A stretch of 64,000 nt of DNA, from positions 2,485,001-2,549,000 of the forward strand of contig NC_133037.1 of assembly GCF_048771995.1 (NCBI RefSeq). The letters run 5' to 3'. Origin of the DNA: Taeniopygia guttata. Taxonomy: Eukaryota > Chordata > Aves > Passeriformes > Estrildidae. A model generated the notes under the pieces. It saw nothing but the letters and a program-made list of their open reading frames with translations, ran no database searches and had not been told where the DNA came from. Shown here piece by piece: positions 13,323 through 26,342 of this stretch; position 1 is the first letter of the stretch, and each line of letters opens with the position of its first letter. A program made the translations under genes and the position numbers.

Positions 13323-16264
13323 ACCCCTCGCATGCATCTCTGTTCCTCAGGCTTTCATGCAGTATCTACATTAATTCTTCTTCTCAGGCATTCTAAAGCT
13401 GGGCTCCCTGCTTCACTCACACTAATCAAATATGGAAATCCATCTCAGGAGGTGTCCCACACACATTTTGGGCAAGCACAGCCCAGATCCTGTGGTGGGA
13501 CATAAGCTGAGAACCAATTCATGGACACCACCAGTGCCCAAGAGCAGCTGGAGCAGCAGAAAATCCTGGAATAAACTAAAACACAGCTTAAAATCGGGGA
13601 TTTTTCTGGGCAGCCCACTCTGACTGACCTCGCTTGAGATGACCTAACTCAGTGGAGGAAATTCTTTTTTGGCATTTGCTAAACAAGACTAAATCAAACA
13701 AACAAATCAGAAAGCCACCATGCATTAAAGTCTGACCTGCTGCCTCTCAGACTGAACCAAAGCCAGATTCTGCTTCACATCCAGAGTCATGAATAAGTTC
13801 TCTGTCAAATGGGCACATATAAAATGTAATTAAGCACAAAATTCAGCTGCCTTCATATTGAGGGGATAAAACATCACCCACTGGAGGAAAAGATAAGAAA
13901 TGGGCCCAAACCTTACATTTAAAGCAGTTTACATAAAAAAAGTTATTTAAAGAAATGACCTTGTAACGTGAATATTCTATTTTGAAAAGTATCCAGGGTT
14001 CACAAAGTTTCACTACCCATCAATTGGGAAGGTGCTACATCCATATTTGAAAAGAATATGTTGGAACATATGATGTGGGCATCTGTCTTCAGCTGGAGAG
14101 CACTAATTTGGTATTATTCTGTGGAAGCTGACAGTTATTTGCTGCCTGCTAACAGCATGACCTCTATTCAGACAGGAATTTCCCAAAACAAGGACTAAAC
14201 ATATTGCTTTTAGCATGTTTTGGGAGGTGGGTAACCCTTCCCCAGCTATTCAAGATGCTTTCCCACTTTAATTGTGATTAGGAAACAGCAACAAGAGCTG
14301 TCATTAGTGGTCCTACTTAAGTGTCCTCATTTGGATTTAGTTTTGGGGTTTGATCCCAAACAGCTCAGAGTGAGATCCCTTTCCTGCTTTGAGCCTCGAT
14401 AGTCTGTAATAACCAAAATGTGCCTTCAGTAATAGGATTTTTCCGCTGAAAACTCTTCCAAAACCAACAGAGCAGCCAAATCTCAGGAAGCTCTGCAGGG
14501 TACAGTTCCACCTGCCATAATGCTCTCAGTCAGACTAACACAGCACAGACAATAAAACACCATTTGTAGGCAGCCAGACCTCAAGGCTACCTCTACACAA
14601 GCGTCCTTTGCTCACCCTGAAAGTCTTTTAATAACACTGTGACACTGCAGACGTGCTTACAGCAGCTGATATTTATTTACTGACCCCAATTTCCTGACAC
14701 AGGTCGGGGCTCTTTGTCAGACACAAGGCAGGGCCTTGCCCATCGGCTGCTGTCAGAGTCCTTAAGTCTATTTTCATTTATCTTCGCAAAAAATCTTGCC
14801 CAAGTCACGAGCTGCAGGGCTTGACTCGCAAAGTTTAGAGCAGGTTCATTCCTCAAATTAAAATTTTATATGGCCCTGGCTGTCAGAGCAATTTGCAGGC
14901 ACACCAAGCTCCATCAGTGCTGCTGACACCCTCTGCCTCCAGCGCTGTCTGCAGCCCCCAGCTCGGCTCTGCCCCGGGCTGGGCAGCACCAGCAGGAGCT
15001 GCTGCCCCTCTTTGCCTCCTCCTTCACCCCAGCACATCCATGCTGCCCTTTTCCTTTGCATTTTATGCCATCTATTTTATGCAGCCAGGTTTATGATGGC
15101 TATTTATGCCAAGTCTCCGTGGTGGGTGCATTTATCAGCTCAGCTGACAACAGGTATAAACCATTCCTTAAATACACTTGTGAGTGCAGAGCCAATAAAA
15201 ACATTGTAATCCTGAGAAGAAAGCATCTTTTTGGAGGCAAAAAAAAACAAAAAAACCCAAAGGAAAGAGACGAGTTGATTTGAAAGTAAACTCTGAAAAA
15301 TAAAATTATTCCCGTGGAAAACTCCAATAATCTGGTTTTAATATTTAGACTGCCTTAAACAGCATGCAGATTAAATTTGATATAGATGGAACTGCAGCCT
15401 CTATTTATTTGTATTCATACATACAAGAGCAACATAAAACCCTCAGGAATTTGTGGAGTAGTCTGTAGCGAATTTGCAAATAACCATATCTGCAGCAGCA
15501 GAGTATAATGGACCAGTATAATATACTGGGGAAAGTTGTCACTTGTTTGGCAATTAAAACTGATATAGGAGGGAAAGGAATGAGAGGATATTAACAGATT
15601 AATCTTGGGGCCGTTTAGACGGCGCTGAAGCGAAATGATGATTTTTCTCCCACTCCTGTTAGCTCAGTGCCCTCTGCTGCTCAGTGCCTGGTGCTGGCAG
15701 CTCCACTCTGCAGCACACAGCTGAAACCCACGGAAATACAGGCTGGGATTTACACCCAGGGAGGAACCTTGCAGGGATTTGTGCTCTCAACAGCATCTTT
15801 CCAAGGAAATACAAACAGGGATATTTAGCAACAACCTCTCCTGACAATATCGCCTGGAAATATCAGCATCTCAACATATCATCAAATAATTTCATTGTTT
15901 CCTATCAGAAATCAAACCCCCTCTGGTTGTTGCTAAACTTCATCTTGTTTTCCTTTTTGATCAAGTGGAATGTTGCTGATGCCTTATGAAAAAGTGATTT
16001 GCATGTTCATATTCTACATTGAACTTGAGATACACGGTCTCACTTTGAGCAAACAGCTCCTGCCATGAGACTTGGCTGCTCCAAGAGCCAGGAAATTCTT
16101 TAGGAGAGTAAAACCATCCCAGGGATTCCTAAAGAAATGGTGCCTAACTTGCTTTCAGCACTTCTTACTCACAAGTCAGAATCTTACCTGCAAATGAGTG
16201 ATGCCACGACTGGAAAAAGTCACAGAAAATGATGAAGATTCTATTAGCTTAAAAGTACCCCAAA
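13323..16264. other. Intergenic; possible conserved non-coding stretch near 15.35-15.65 kb
   Basis: No gene recognised. Around 15350-15660 the sequence lacks repeat signatures and ends in a small CpG-bearing patch (ggggccgtttagacggcgct, 15607-15626) preceded by the palindromic agattaatct (15596-15605), a possible homeodomain-type site. A conserved enhancer is possible but untested. Confidence 0.35.
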
Positions 16265-16384
16265 GCCCAAAAAAAAAACCCCCAAAAACAAAAAAACAAA
16301 CAACCCCCCCCCCTAAAAAAAAACCCAAAAAACACAAAAGCAAACTATCAAAAAGCAAAACATTTACCAAAAGAGAAAAAAAAA
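16265..16384. repeat. A/C-rich low-complexity tract
   Basis: Runs of A interrupted by C-runs, including ten consecutive C, form a long A/C simple-sequence tract. A lysine/proline-rich frame across it is an artefact. Confidence 0.9.
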
Positions 16385-16547
16385 TTATTTGGTAAGTTTG
16401 ACAGCATACTGGGTTTAAACACTGACTGGGAGAAGTAACACTACTCCATAAAGAATACAAATGCACATAGGAATTACTGGAGTCTATTAATAAAATTTAC
16501 ATTTAATTCCTTCTTTTTAGATTGAATTTACACCTTATAAGCTGAAA

Positions 16548-16845
16548 GGAGCTTGTAGCCAGGTGGAGGTCAGGCTCTTCTCCCAGGTAACAGGTGATGG
16601 GATGGGAAGGAACTGCCTTCAGTTATGCCAGGAGAGGTTTAGATGGGATATTTGGGAAAATTTCTTCACCAAAAAGGTTTCTAAATGGTGGCAGAGGGTG
16701 CCTTGGAGGATTTTAAAGGATGTGCACATGTGGCACATGGGGATGGGGTTAGTGGTGGCATTGGCAGTGCTGAAGGAACGGGTGTGCTCAGTGACCTTGA
16801 GAGGGTTTTTGAAACTAAACAATTCTATAATTCCCTGCCAAAAAA
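16548..16845 (+). mobile_element. CR1 LINE 3' end
   Basis: Long copy with caggtggaggtcaggctctt, gagaggtttagatgggatat, tttcttcaccaaaaaggttt, gtggcagagggtgccttgga and a terminal ctataattccc. It resembles the CR1 subfamily ending ...aattctatgattc. Confidence 0.85.
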
Positions 16846-18200
16846 ACATATATAGAAAATAGAGAGGGTCTTCATAATTGTTTTTCTCAAACTTTGCTAC
16901 TTCTCAACTCCTCCTGTGCAGGATCCTGAGCACTTTGCCACTGTTTTCTCTTCGGTGGTGTGAGAATGCCTTGTGCTTGTTGTGGGGTGCTGATGCTGCT
17001 CTGGAAGCAATCAGGAAAAGAATCACTGACTATTAAAGTGAGGGGTGGAAATGAAGAGCTGACAGCTTCTTTACCTGTCAGGAATTCCATCAAATAGAGT
17101 GAACACGCATGACAAGGACATTGGGATGCAGGGACAAGTCTCAGTGCCTGGTTGGACATCACAAAGATCAGACCCTGACCTACCTGGAGCATCCCAGCAT
17201 CAGGAAAAACTCCCCAAAACACAGCTGGAGGGACAAAGGGAACAGATCTTACACTTCTGGGAATAAAAGGGACACCCACACTGGGCTCTGAGTGTCCTGG
17301 ATGTCACCAGCAGGCAGGAACCTCAGCACAGAGCCACAGCCTGGAGCCGAGCCAGCACCTCCCGAATAACACATCCTCAGCAGCTGTGGGGAAACCTCGG
17401 GAAAACACAGGAAATAACCTCTCACCGTGCTCTTTTGTACAACATGCCACTTTTTTCTGCACTTCCATGCTAATTAAGCTCCTGGCTGGGCCTCTTCCTC
17501 CCCGATCCTTCCCCTTCCCTGAGTGAAATGTCAGGATTAGCGCGGCTTCAGCGGTGCCCGCGAGCCGCGCTTTCGGGAGCTAACATTTAAACACAACCCC
17601 GCTGCTGGCAAGGCCCTCCCTGGCACAAAGAGAGCCAGAAGTTTGGCAACTCCAGGCCAACATGGGCAGCAGATGTTTTTAATGCCAGCTTCCCTCTAAT
17701 TGTAAAGCAGCAGCAGCAGCACAGCGGGAAGGGAGAAGACAATAAATCTCCAGCGCTGGAGTAGCCCACGAGCGCATCAATTGTGTCACTTGTTAACAGA
17801 ATTTGCTGACAATCTCTGTGTGCTGTTGAGGAGCACAGGGTGTGCAGCCCCATTTGGCTGCCCGAGGACAGGCACAGTCTGCTCAGGCTGGGCTGGCATG
17901 CCCAGGTTGCCACGGGAGGGTTCCTGCCCCACGGAAAATGGCAGGGGCTGGTTTGGAGCACACGGGTGAATCCTACAGAGAGTAGGGCCTTGGTGCCAGG
18001 CATCTCTGATCAACTGCACAGGGTTGGCACATGGGATCCAAGTTCTGAGGATGCAGTGTGGGAATCCAGGGCTTCCCTCTGGTTGCTCTGGCAGGGGTCA
18101 GGAACCCCCCTGGACAGAGCCCCCAGAGACACTGGCTGTGATCTCTGTCCATGGAAAAGAGTTTTCAATCTTACAGGATGAATTACCAGCTCTGAGTGTT
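16846..18200. other. Intergenic; contains compact CpG cluster at 17.54 kb
   Basis: No coding exon recognised. The stretch is richer in GC than its neighbours and includes a five-unit CAG run near 17707 and a CpG-dense palindrome at 17539-17571, listed separately. Confidence 0.5.
17536..17580. promoter_or_regulatory. CpG-dense palindromic patch (function unknown)
   Basis: About nine CpG dinucleotides fall in 45 bp inside otherwise CpG-depleted DNA. Arms agcgcggct (17539-17547) and agccgcgct (17563-17571) are perfectly complementary around a 15-nt loop. This could be an unmethylated regulatory element or a transcription-factor site cluster. No TATA box or coding start is linked to it. Confidence 0.35.
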
Positions 18201-18624
18201 TGATATGAGTAATAATTAGGTGTGGCACAGGTGCAAAAGTAAAATTTTAGGATTCTAGATGAGGGGTCCAAAGGGGACAAGATGGAGGAAATTGGGTGTG
18301 TCTTGTCCTTTTTCTCCTTCTTCATGCCCTCCATGTTTCACTGTGGTGTTGGCATTTTTCTGTTGGTTCAGGCTGGGGACACACTGTCCAACGTAGGTGA
18401 CAGATATTGGCACGTTATTGTAAATCCAGCACAGGTAGTTTGTGGTATTTAATGTTTGTACCATCCCACTGAGGGCAGAGCCCCACACGCTGCCCTGCAG
18501 GACAGAGCTGCGGCAGGGCAGCAGAACATGTTAGAGATAAACAGAATAAACAACCTTGGAACCAGCACAGACGAATTATGGCTTCTGCTTTGGCAACGGG
18601 GCTGAAAGACAGAGACTTTCTACA
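18201..18624 (+). mobile_element. Solo LTR, avian endogenous retrovirus type
   Basis: Recognised passerine LTR blocks in order: aattaggtgtggcacaggtg, gatgaggggtccaaagggga, cttcttcatgccctccatgt, cacactgtccaacgtaggtg, gccccacacgctgccctgca and the poly(A)-signal region cagaataaacaaccttgg. It ends near ...gagactttctaca. No internal viral genes are present, so it is a solo LTR. The left border is approximate. Confidence 0.8.
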
Positions 18625-20601
18625 ATCTCAGAATCATCAATACCTCAGATTCTGACAATGCAGCAGCCCCAAGAGCTGTTCCTTCACCTGCAAATAAAGC
18701 CCCCCATGCTTCTACAGCTGTGAGGATGGAGTCAATGGAAAAGTGTTCATCCTACAGACACAATTACATCATCCTGGCTTTGTGTCCTCACTTCCTCCGT
18801 TCAGTCACCCACCACCTACTTTCCTCCATCCCACTGTACAAACAGAAGCTTTCCTGGGTGGACAGAGGTGTTTTGGAGCCCACAGAAGGCTGGTGTGGCT
18901 CCTGTAGGACCAAGCCACCTCTGCTCCAGGTGCAGAACCTGCTGTTGATGTATTTTCACAGGGGTGGGAAACCATTTCCTCAGATTTTTCTACAAAGTAA
19001 ATCTGTGTGATGATATTCCTCATTCTCAAGACTATTATATCTGTCTTGCATATTGTTTTTCATGGCTGGAGGCATTAATGCCACAACTGCTCCCAGGAGC
19101 ACAGATGTCCAGGAACATCCCCCACTCCTTGTGCTGCTTTCTCTAAACATTAATGGTTAAACCACCACATAAAATCATGGCTTGCAGCTGACCTGGAAAG
19201 CAAAGTTTATGAAACATTTATTTGCTGCTCTGACATCTGGAGGGAGATGCATCATTTAGGTCATGAATTTTTCTGTTTGGATCCAAGCTGATTGCTCACC
19301 CTGCCACACTCCACCCCCTGCTCCCCTGCACCTTGCAGCACACAACTAAGTTTAGAAAGAGGAGAGGCTGGTCCTTAGAAAGGCTTGGAAAGTAAAGTGT
19401 TTCCTTTTATTTTTCAAGCAGCAGGAAACAAGACTGTTCACCAGAAGAGAAAAGGTAAGGAATGAACGTTTGCAGAGTGAGGAGTCTATGGGAAGGAAAT
19501 AAAATACCGTATATTTATGAGTAAAATGACAATGTGTCCTTTTGAACCTCGCAGGCAGAGGAATCTGAACTGAGTTAATCAATCACCAGACTATTGATAG
19601 GTTTAAAATAAGTCTTATCAGTAAGCAGGTGGCAAAGGAGGCAGAGGGAGAGCAAGACACACCAGTCCACCTTGTCCAAACCACCCAGGATGCATCCAGC
19701 TAATTTAAATCCACATAGCAACATCCTGCTCAATACAGCTAAACTGAATTCCTCAGGCTAAAGATATTGTTTGTCCAACTTTTATTATCCTTGCTTATAA
19801 AATTGAAGGATTTGACTTGCTGTGGTCAGTGTCACTGTGAGACGTTCTCTCTTTGGCAGCAATGCACTCTCAGCCCCCATAAATGTTATGGGAAAACTGC
19901 AAGGGTGTTTGCAAAAGAAAGGGTGAAAACTGCCAAGAAAAGTCAAATCCCATCCACTTCTGCCTATTACACTGCTTCCCAAGACAGAATCCCCTCAAGG
20001 AAGATACTGTGTGAAAACAGGAGCTGCTTCTCTCTCTGACAGAGGGCGGATTGACAGATGCTGTATTTATTTTTAAAAAATGCCTAACTAAGCATCATTA
20101 GTCACCCATCATCCATATTTCTCTCCCTAAATGAGAGTGCACAAAGTTACAGTCTCCAGAAAAAGCAATTACAATATTAATTGCAACTAAATGACAACTA
20201 GGAGAAAGAAAAAAAGAATCAACTGGTTTAAGGAGTTCTCTTAGATCCTGATTAAGAAAACAACTTCAGCACTGAAAACCACCAATCACCAATATAATCT
20301 TTAGATGTTTAAATGAGCTCCCTGGAAGGCACTGCAAGGTGCAAAATCCTTCTAGGAATACATTTCAGTAGGAATGAACATGCAGGTTTTTGAGTCTGAG
20401 TCACAGGGTTTGAGCAGAAAATAGGATCCTGGAGGTGGGGACCAGACATGTGCACAGCCAGGCTGGTGATCCAGGGAGTTCTGCTGGAATCCTGCCACTG
20501 AAATCCATGGAGATTTAATTTCTACCCTACTCTTGGGTCTGTGCTCCCTTCCATGCAAAGTCTCACTGAAATACTACATGACTCTTGCCATTAAAATCCC
20601 A
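18625..20601. other. Intergenic, nothing recognised
   Basis: No repeat family or gene recognised. Confidence 0.55.
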
Positions 20602-20840
20602 TGGACTCACAGAAATCATGGTTGGGAGGGACTTCAGGAGGTCACAATTTCCCCATTTAAAGTAAAGCTCTTCCTGCTGGGTTAAGTAAAGTGCAGCTTC
20701 TTTCTAATTAAATTGTGAAAATCTCCAAGGATGGAGGTTCTGCAGCTCCCGGGGCAGTTGGCTGCACAGCTCTGGAGAAAATTTGAAGAAAAGGCTCCCC
20801 ATCCTTTCCTAAACTGGAGATCTCAATAACGAGATCCAAT
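20602..20840 (-). mobile_element. CR1 LINE 3' end, diverged
   Basis: Complement of CR1: actcacagaaatcatggttg, ggagggacttcaggaggtca, ctccaaggatggaggttctg and ctcccggggcagttggctgc, the older 'ACTTCAGGAGGTCA' subfamily. Confidence 0.8.
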
Positions 20841-22339
20841 TCTATACCACCAATATTTCCTTTGTGAGTTTCCCTTCTCAAACATTTCTATGGTCTCCCA
20901 TCCTCAGAACAACACCAAATATTTATCCCAATTTTTTAGCTGCAAAATACACCCTGAAATATGTTCCTACAAACACCAAGACTGATGTGATATTGTATTT
21001 TAACTACACTGACTGTTTCTTAGGCTTTGCTGTTATTTTTTTTTTTTTTCCTCCTGACAAAGCAGCACCTACTAAAAACTGGAATAATTCTAAAACAGCC
21101 TGGGGAAAAAAGGAAAAAAAATAATAATTTTGAAATATTTCCAGGTATTTCCCATTTCAGACCAGCCTCTTAGATCACCAAGGCCTGCTTAAAAGTTGTC
21201 TTCAAAAAGAAATGCCAAGAACCAAAATGAGCCTCAGGAAGGTCCAGGTATCCATAATTTCTTTCCAAAGACTGCCAACGCCTAATTCCTCTCCCTGCTG
21301 GGTTAAACGACACCTGGTTGAACACAATTTCTGGGACACAGTGCAGCTGGGAGAATTTCAGTATTTTTGCAGGAGCTGTGTGCTATTTGCTGTTGGCTTG
21401 GAAAAAAATAAGTGTAAAATCTGTTTCATATCCCATCACTGTCATATATCACCCAAATGAAGATGTCATTAGAAGGAGCCAAATAAGAGCTGTATTCTAC
21501 TTCTTAAAACTTCTCTCTTTGCCTTCAGATGTGGCAAATTCAAGTTTCTGACTCCAATTAAGCAGCTTCATCTCCATGCTTCAGCCCAGGAAACAAATAG
21601 GTAGAAGGGGCTACCATATGTTTGGGGTTTCAGTTCATTAAATCCTTGATCGTGCAAAACTTTTTGAGAGCTACTACCCTATAAAATTCATACAAAGCCA
21701 TAGTTTGTGTTGTTTGGAAGAATCTTATTAAACATTCCCTCCAAAGAAATATTCCAGCCTTTTGAGAATCAGCATGACACTGCCATGAATTATTCACGCA
21801 AGGCTCTGCAAGATGGGCAAGTTTCCTGCCAAGACGTGCACAGTGAGGGGTGGCATAAAGCTGAAATTGGAATGTGGAGAGAACTGATGGGAAAGATTTC
21901 AAAGATCATCTCTTTTGGACAAAAAAAAAACAAAAACAAAAAAAAAAAAAAAAGAAAAAAAGGCACAAAACACAACTTCAGACCTTTAACCTTGCTCCTT
22001 TCACAGAGCTTCATAAATGTCCTGTTTCACATCCACTCCCAAATTCCTCAATTTCCCCTCAATTTTAGGCTGTGCTTATACACAGATGCTTGTTAAATGA
22101 AGCCAAAGGGTGAGGGAGATCTGATTTCTGAGAGACTCTGGCAAAATTTATTCCAGGGTTTCTCAATGAGGCTGAATCTCAGGAAACTCTGCTGAGGTTT
22201 CTTTTGTCAACTTCATGTCCCAGGTGTGTGTGCCAACCCCAGAACCCCCCGAACCCTGGGCTGGTCCCTGCAGGAAAAAAGGGGAAATTCTGCCCCTCCC
22301 AGGTGAGCCCCACCTGCAGAGCTGCCCCAGCCCTGCCCA
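20841..22339. other. Intergenic with poly(T) and poly(A) tracts
   Basis: A T-run sits near 21037-21050 and an A-rich tract with scattered C and G at 21920-21962. The preceding aaagatttcaaagatcatct (21892-21911) weakly resembles a CR1 tail read in reverse. No gene seen. Confidence 0.5.
21920..21962. repeat. Poly(A)-rich simple repeat
   Basis: Runs of A interrupted by single C or G residues. Low complexity. Confidence 0.9.
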
Positions 22340-22795
22340 GCCCAGGGAGGAGCTGGAGCTGCTGGAGGAGCCCAGAGGAGCTCCAGGGGGATCAGAGGAT
22401 GGAGCAGCTCTGCTGGCAGGAAAGGCTGGCACAGCTGGGATTGTTCCCCTGGGCAGGAGAAGCTTTGGAGTGAGCCCAGTGTGGATTTCCAGGGTCTGAA
22501 GGGGCTGCAGGAAACCTGGAGAGAGACAAATGACAAGGGATGGAGGGACAGGACACAGGGAATGGGTTTAAACTGCCAGAGGGCAGGGCTGGATGGGATA
22601 TTGGGAATAAATCCTTCTCTGGGAGGGTGGGCAGGTCCTGGTACAGCTGTGGCTGCCCTGGATCCCTGGCAGTGCCCAAGGTTGGACACTGGGGCTGGAG
22701 CAGCCTGGGACAGTGGGAGGTGTCCCTGCCATCCCATGATTGGGATTTAAGGTCCCTGCCATCCCAAACCATCCCACGACTCATGGAGACACTTC
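22340..22795 (+). mobile_element. CR1 LINE 3' end, one of the longest in the window
   Basis: The 3' UTR and the end of ORF2 are represented in order: agctgctggaggagcccaga, gcaggagaagctttggagtg, ctgcaggaaacctggagaga, tgacaagggatggagggaca, taaactgccagagggcaggg, cctggcagtgcccaaggttg and gtgggaggtgtccctgccat. About 450 bp. Frames across it are open only by chance. Confidence 0.9.
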
Positions 22796-25700
22796 CTGAT
22801 GACTCCACAGGGCTCCTCCTAAATCACCTCAGCCATGCAGATGGAGAACCAGAAACCCAATCAGGCCTAAACCCCAAATCCAATCAAATTAGTTGAGCCT
22901 AATGCAGAAACTGACAACTAGAAAGAACCAAATGAAAATTATACTCCAAAACTATTATTTTTTTAGACTGATACGTCCAGGTTTAGATGCTGATGCAAAT
23001 GAATCAGGGTTTACTTTGTGCCCCCAAATGAACTTCACTGAATAACTGATGAAAGGCACATTTTAAATAATACAAGAGGCAGGAGGAGGTTTGACCATCA
23101 CTAATGCAGAGCAACCCAGCACCACCTCTCTTTGTTTTGGTGGTATTTGCACAAGGGGAGAAACAGCTCTGTAAGCACAGGGAGTTGATGTGAGTGATTG
23201 CTGAGCACATTTTAATAATTAATTCCACAAATAAGTGAAGTCTATTTTCATTTCACCTTAGACAGCATTGCTGTCTCCGTGAAGGAAACTGCCAACTCTT
23301 CTGTTACTGTACCCAACACTGACGCTTTGGAAACATTACAGGAACAGCAGGAAAGTAATGAAAAAAATATAGAGAGAGTGCTGAAACTTCTGAGTTATCC
23401 AAAGTGCTCCTGAAGATCCTGCAGATAATCTTTAGGGAATAATTCAAACAGCTTTGTTGTATAAAGTTACATTAAATGACTGAACATCACGCTGTGATTG
23501 AAAAGTCATGCTCAAAAATGCTGATCAGTTTGATTGGACATGGAACCTGTTCCAAGGCCTGTAAAGAACAGCTTAGTAAAGAAAAACAGAATGGCTAAAG
23601 CCACCAAAGTGATCATGCTTGCATGTTCCAAACAGCAATGTAATGGAGTTATTTATCTGTGAAGGAACTGCTAAGACGATCGGGGGAAAAAAAGAGTTTG
23701 GAAACCTCTGTTTTCCTTCAGCTCAGATAAAGCTGGTTTGCCTGTATTTTGACTTCTCAGAAGTTTCTGTACAGGCCTTTGGCATCATGGCTAAAACCAC
23801 AACAGTGCTTTGCAAAGCCCTGACGTGTCCTCATTTTGGTCAAGAAGGATTTCGTGCCCACAGAGTAGCTGAGGTGCACACTTCTGAACAGATAATGTTT
23901 CTACATTTTCCCAGCTTCTTCCCAAAAAATAAGAGTTTGGAACTCACAATTTCCAGACATGGGCCCTTTTCTTTGAGATGTATGTTTTTTTTTCCTCCTC
24001 CTTTCTCCCAAAGGAAGTGGAGTTCATGTTGGGAAATTGCACATATTTGGGGGAAAAGCTTCTTCACCAGAGCAAGTCCTGCTTCCAGAGGGAAGGGAGT
24101 CCACTTCTGGAAGAAATTAAAGTATTTTCACCAATTTCACTTTTCAATTCAAGTGTGTAAAGTATGAGGTCACTAATTTAATCACTCTGATACCTGAGAA
24201 TTCATGGTCCTATTCCAGTTTCAAAAGAAGAGTCTCTGTGGACAGGAGAAAAGCTGCATTTTCTTACAAGATCTTTGCATTTGGAGCCAAAAGGACTTAG
24301 AAACTGACTTATTATTATTCTGTCAGGTAAAGATATTATTCCTGCCACTCTGAAATATGCACTTTAAATACTCAGATTGTACTGGGGACTCTTGTCCTCT
24401 TTCTGAGCTAAGACCTTTGGCATTTCTCTGAGATCAATCCACGTAAGGAAAGGATGTTATAAAGGTGTTACTGGGCACTCCCAGCCTGAAGTATATTCTG
24501 CAAATACATCTCCTGGTTCTGTAAATAAGGTTGCTACATATAATCCCACAGGTTCCAGTATTATGTGTACATAATAAAGCTGCAGATCTTATTCAATTTC
24601 CAGGTATTTTGTGAGGAGAGCTACTGGCATATCCTCAAGGGCCAAATATTTCATTCAAAGGCAAGGAGATATTATCATACTCTGAATAGATATAGTAGTT
24701 AGCTTGTACAGCATCTCATAAAAGGGTAATTTGCAGACTTGAAGAAAAAAAAAAGCTGCTTTAAGGAACACAGGGAATATTTATGTAGCTACACAAATTA
24801 CTTGGTTGAGTATTATTCCAGAGACTTATTTTAGAAACTGAAATTACTCCTTACAATGTAACTTTTGCCATTATTATTATCTCTTGCACTTAAAGATATT
24901 AAATCCTTGCCTTGAAGTTTGGCTCTTGAACAGGCAATTATGATTAAAGCATTTCATCTTCTTGGCCCCTTAATACATCACAGCAACTAGCCAAATTCCT
25001 CACAAAGGCTGCAATAAATGGAGCTGGCCCAGGCAGCCTCAGTGCAGCGCAGCAAATCCAACCACAAGGTGAGAACATCCTTGTTTTTCTTCCAGTGACA
25101 ACATCCCTGCTGCTTAAATGTTCATTTTTGGATCTCAAGCAGCACCTTGCAAATAGCAGATCAATCAAGTTATCTGGAAAATGAAGTGATTTTCCCATTT
25201 CTCAAACCAATAGTGAAAATAAACTTAATTATTAATGTGCAGAAAACAGGTTTTCCTCACACTTAGTCCAAATTGCTCAGGGTGGTGGTTTCATTCCTCC
25301 TCTGTTTCCCTGACTCTCAAAAGAGCATGGAAAATATTATCCCAAAGGTTGTATCATTGGGAAACTGGAATTAGAGCTCAGTGAATACAAGATTGAAATG
25401 CTGCTGCTCACACAGGGAGGCAGAGGGGCTGCAGGAGACTCTGTGTTAATATGTTCACTTTAATAATCAAGTTAATGAAGGCCATTGCTTCAGACACGAT
25501 GTGCCTATCACGGTTGTATCTTATCTATCTTTCATACATTTAGTCAATATACAATGATGCTGAACACATCTGGGCAAACACAGCTAATTTTTTACCCTGA
25601 AAGCTAATCAATAATATTTCCTTTCACAGGTCTCAGTTAACTCTTGGAAACAAGGGGCTGGCAACACATAACTGGTGCTTCTCCCTGCCTGACATCTGGG

Positions 25701-26291
25701 GGTTCTAAATCCATATTAAGATTATTGCTGAGCCTCGTGGTGACACCTCTGCATCATGCAAAGTCCCATGAGTTGATCTGAAAATATTATTGGAAAGATA
25801 TTGTCTCTGCATGAGGCATTTTAGAAAGTTGGGATGACCCAAACTGGTTTTTGATCAGCTTCCAGTGTATCACCACCCAGGAGACAGCAGGATCAGTCCA
25901 ACCACACACAGGCAGCAGAAAAAAACACCAAAATCTTCAGCCTCCAGGGCAAGCAGGAAAAGGCTCTCCAAAAATACCCCTAATTTGTATAGCAGCATGG
26001 ATTGGGAATCTGTGTCCTGGGCTGCAAATCCTCTCAGACCATAGAGGTGAAACAGCCCAAAATTCAGGCGGTGTCATTATTTTATCAGTGCCACAGCATC
26101 CACGGGATGCTGGAGAACACAACTTGGGGAAATGACAGGACTGAAACCCAACAAACTAAAGCTGCCTTCACACCTTCCCCCTCACTGCTGTTGTGTTGGC
26201 CACAAACAGGAATTGCAGGACAGAGATCCCACTGGAATTCTTCTGTGAAGAACATGAAACAATGCCATCAAGTGATAATGACTGGAGCAGG
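22796..26291. other. Intergenic, nothing firmly recognised
   Basis: Contains the longest intergenic frame (23619-24167, plus, 182 codons) without any recognisable domain. Stretches at 24900-25200 and 25440-25630 look unique and repeat-free and might be conserved, but this is untested. Confidence 0.5.
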
Positions 26292-26342
26292 ACCATGAAA
26301 TAATGACCACCATGAAATAATGACCACCATGAAATAATGACC
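26292..26342. repeat. 17-bp minisatellite, three perfect copies
   Basis: Unit accatgaaataatgacc is repeated three times without mismatch over 51 bp, indicating recent expansion. Confidence 0.97.

Noticed and set aside
16198..16395. Lys/Pro-rich frame resembling a basic disordered protein
   Set aside because: Produced by the A/C low-complexity tract.
17536..17580. Possible CpG-island promoter of a gene
   Set aside because: Far too short for a CpG island and no exon follows on either strand; kept only as a finding about an unexplained element.
22213..22737. 174-codon minus-strand frame rich in Pro, Ser and Leu
   Set aside because: Largely an antisense reading of a CR1 3' end, which often gives long chance frames because of its GC content.
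23619..24167. 182-codon open frame on the plus strand, the longest in the intergenic part
   Set aside because: No recognisable domain, no splice context or promoter, odd composition (many F, K, S from AT-rich DNA). Consistent with chance in 64 kb.
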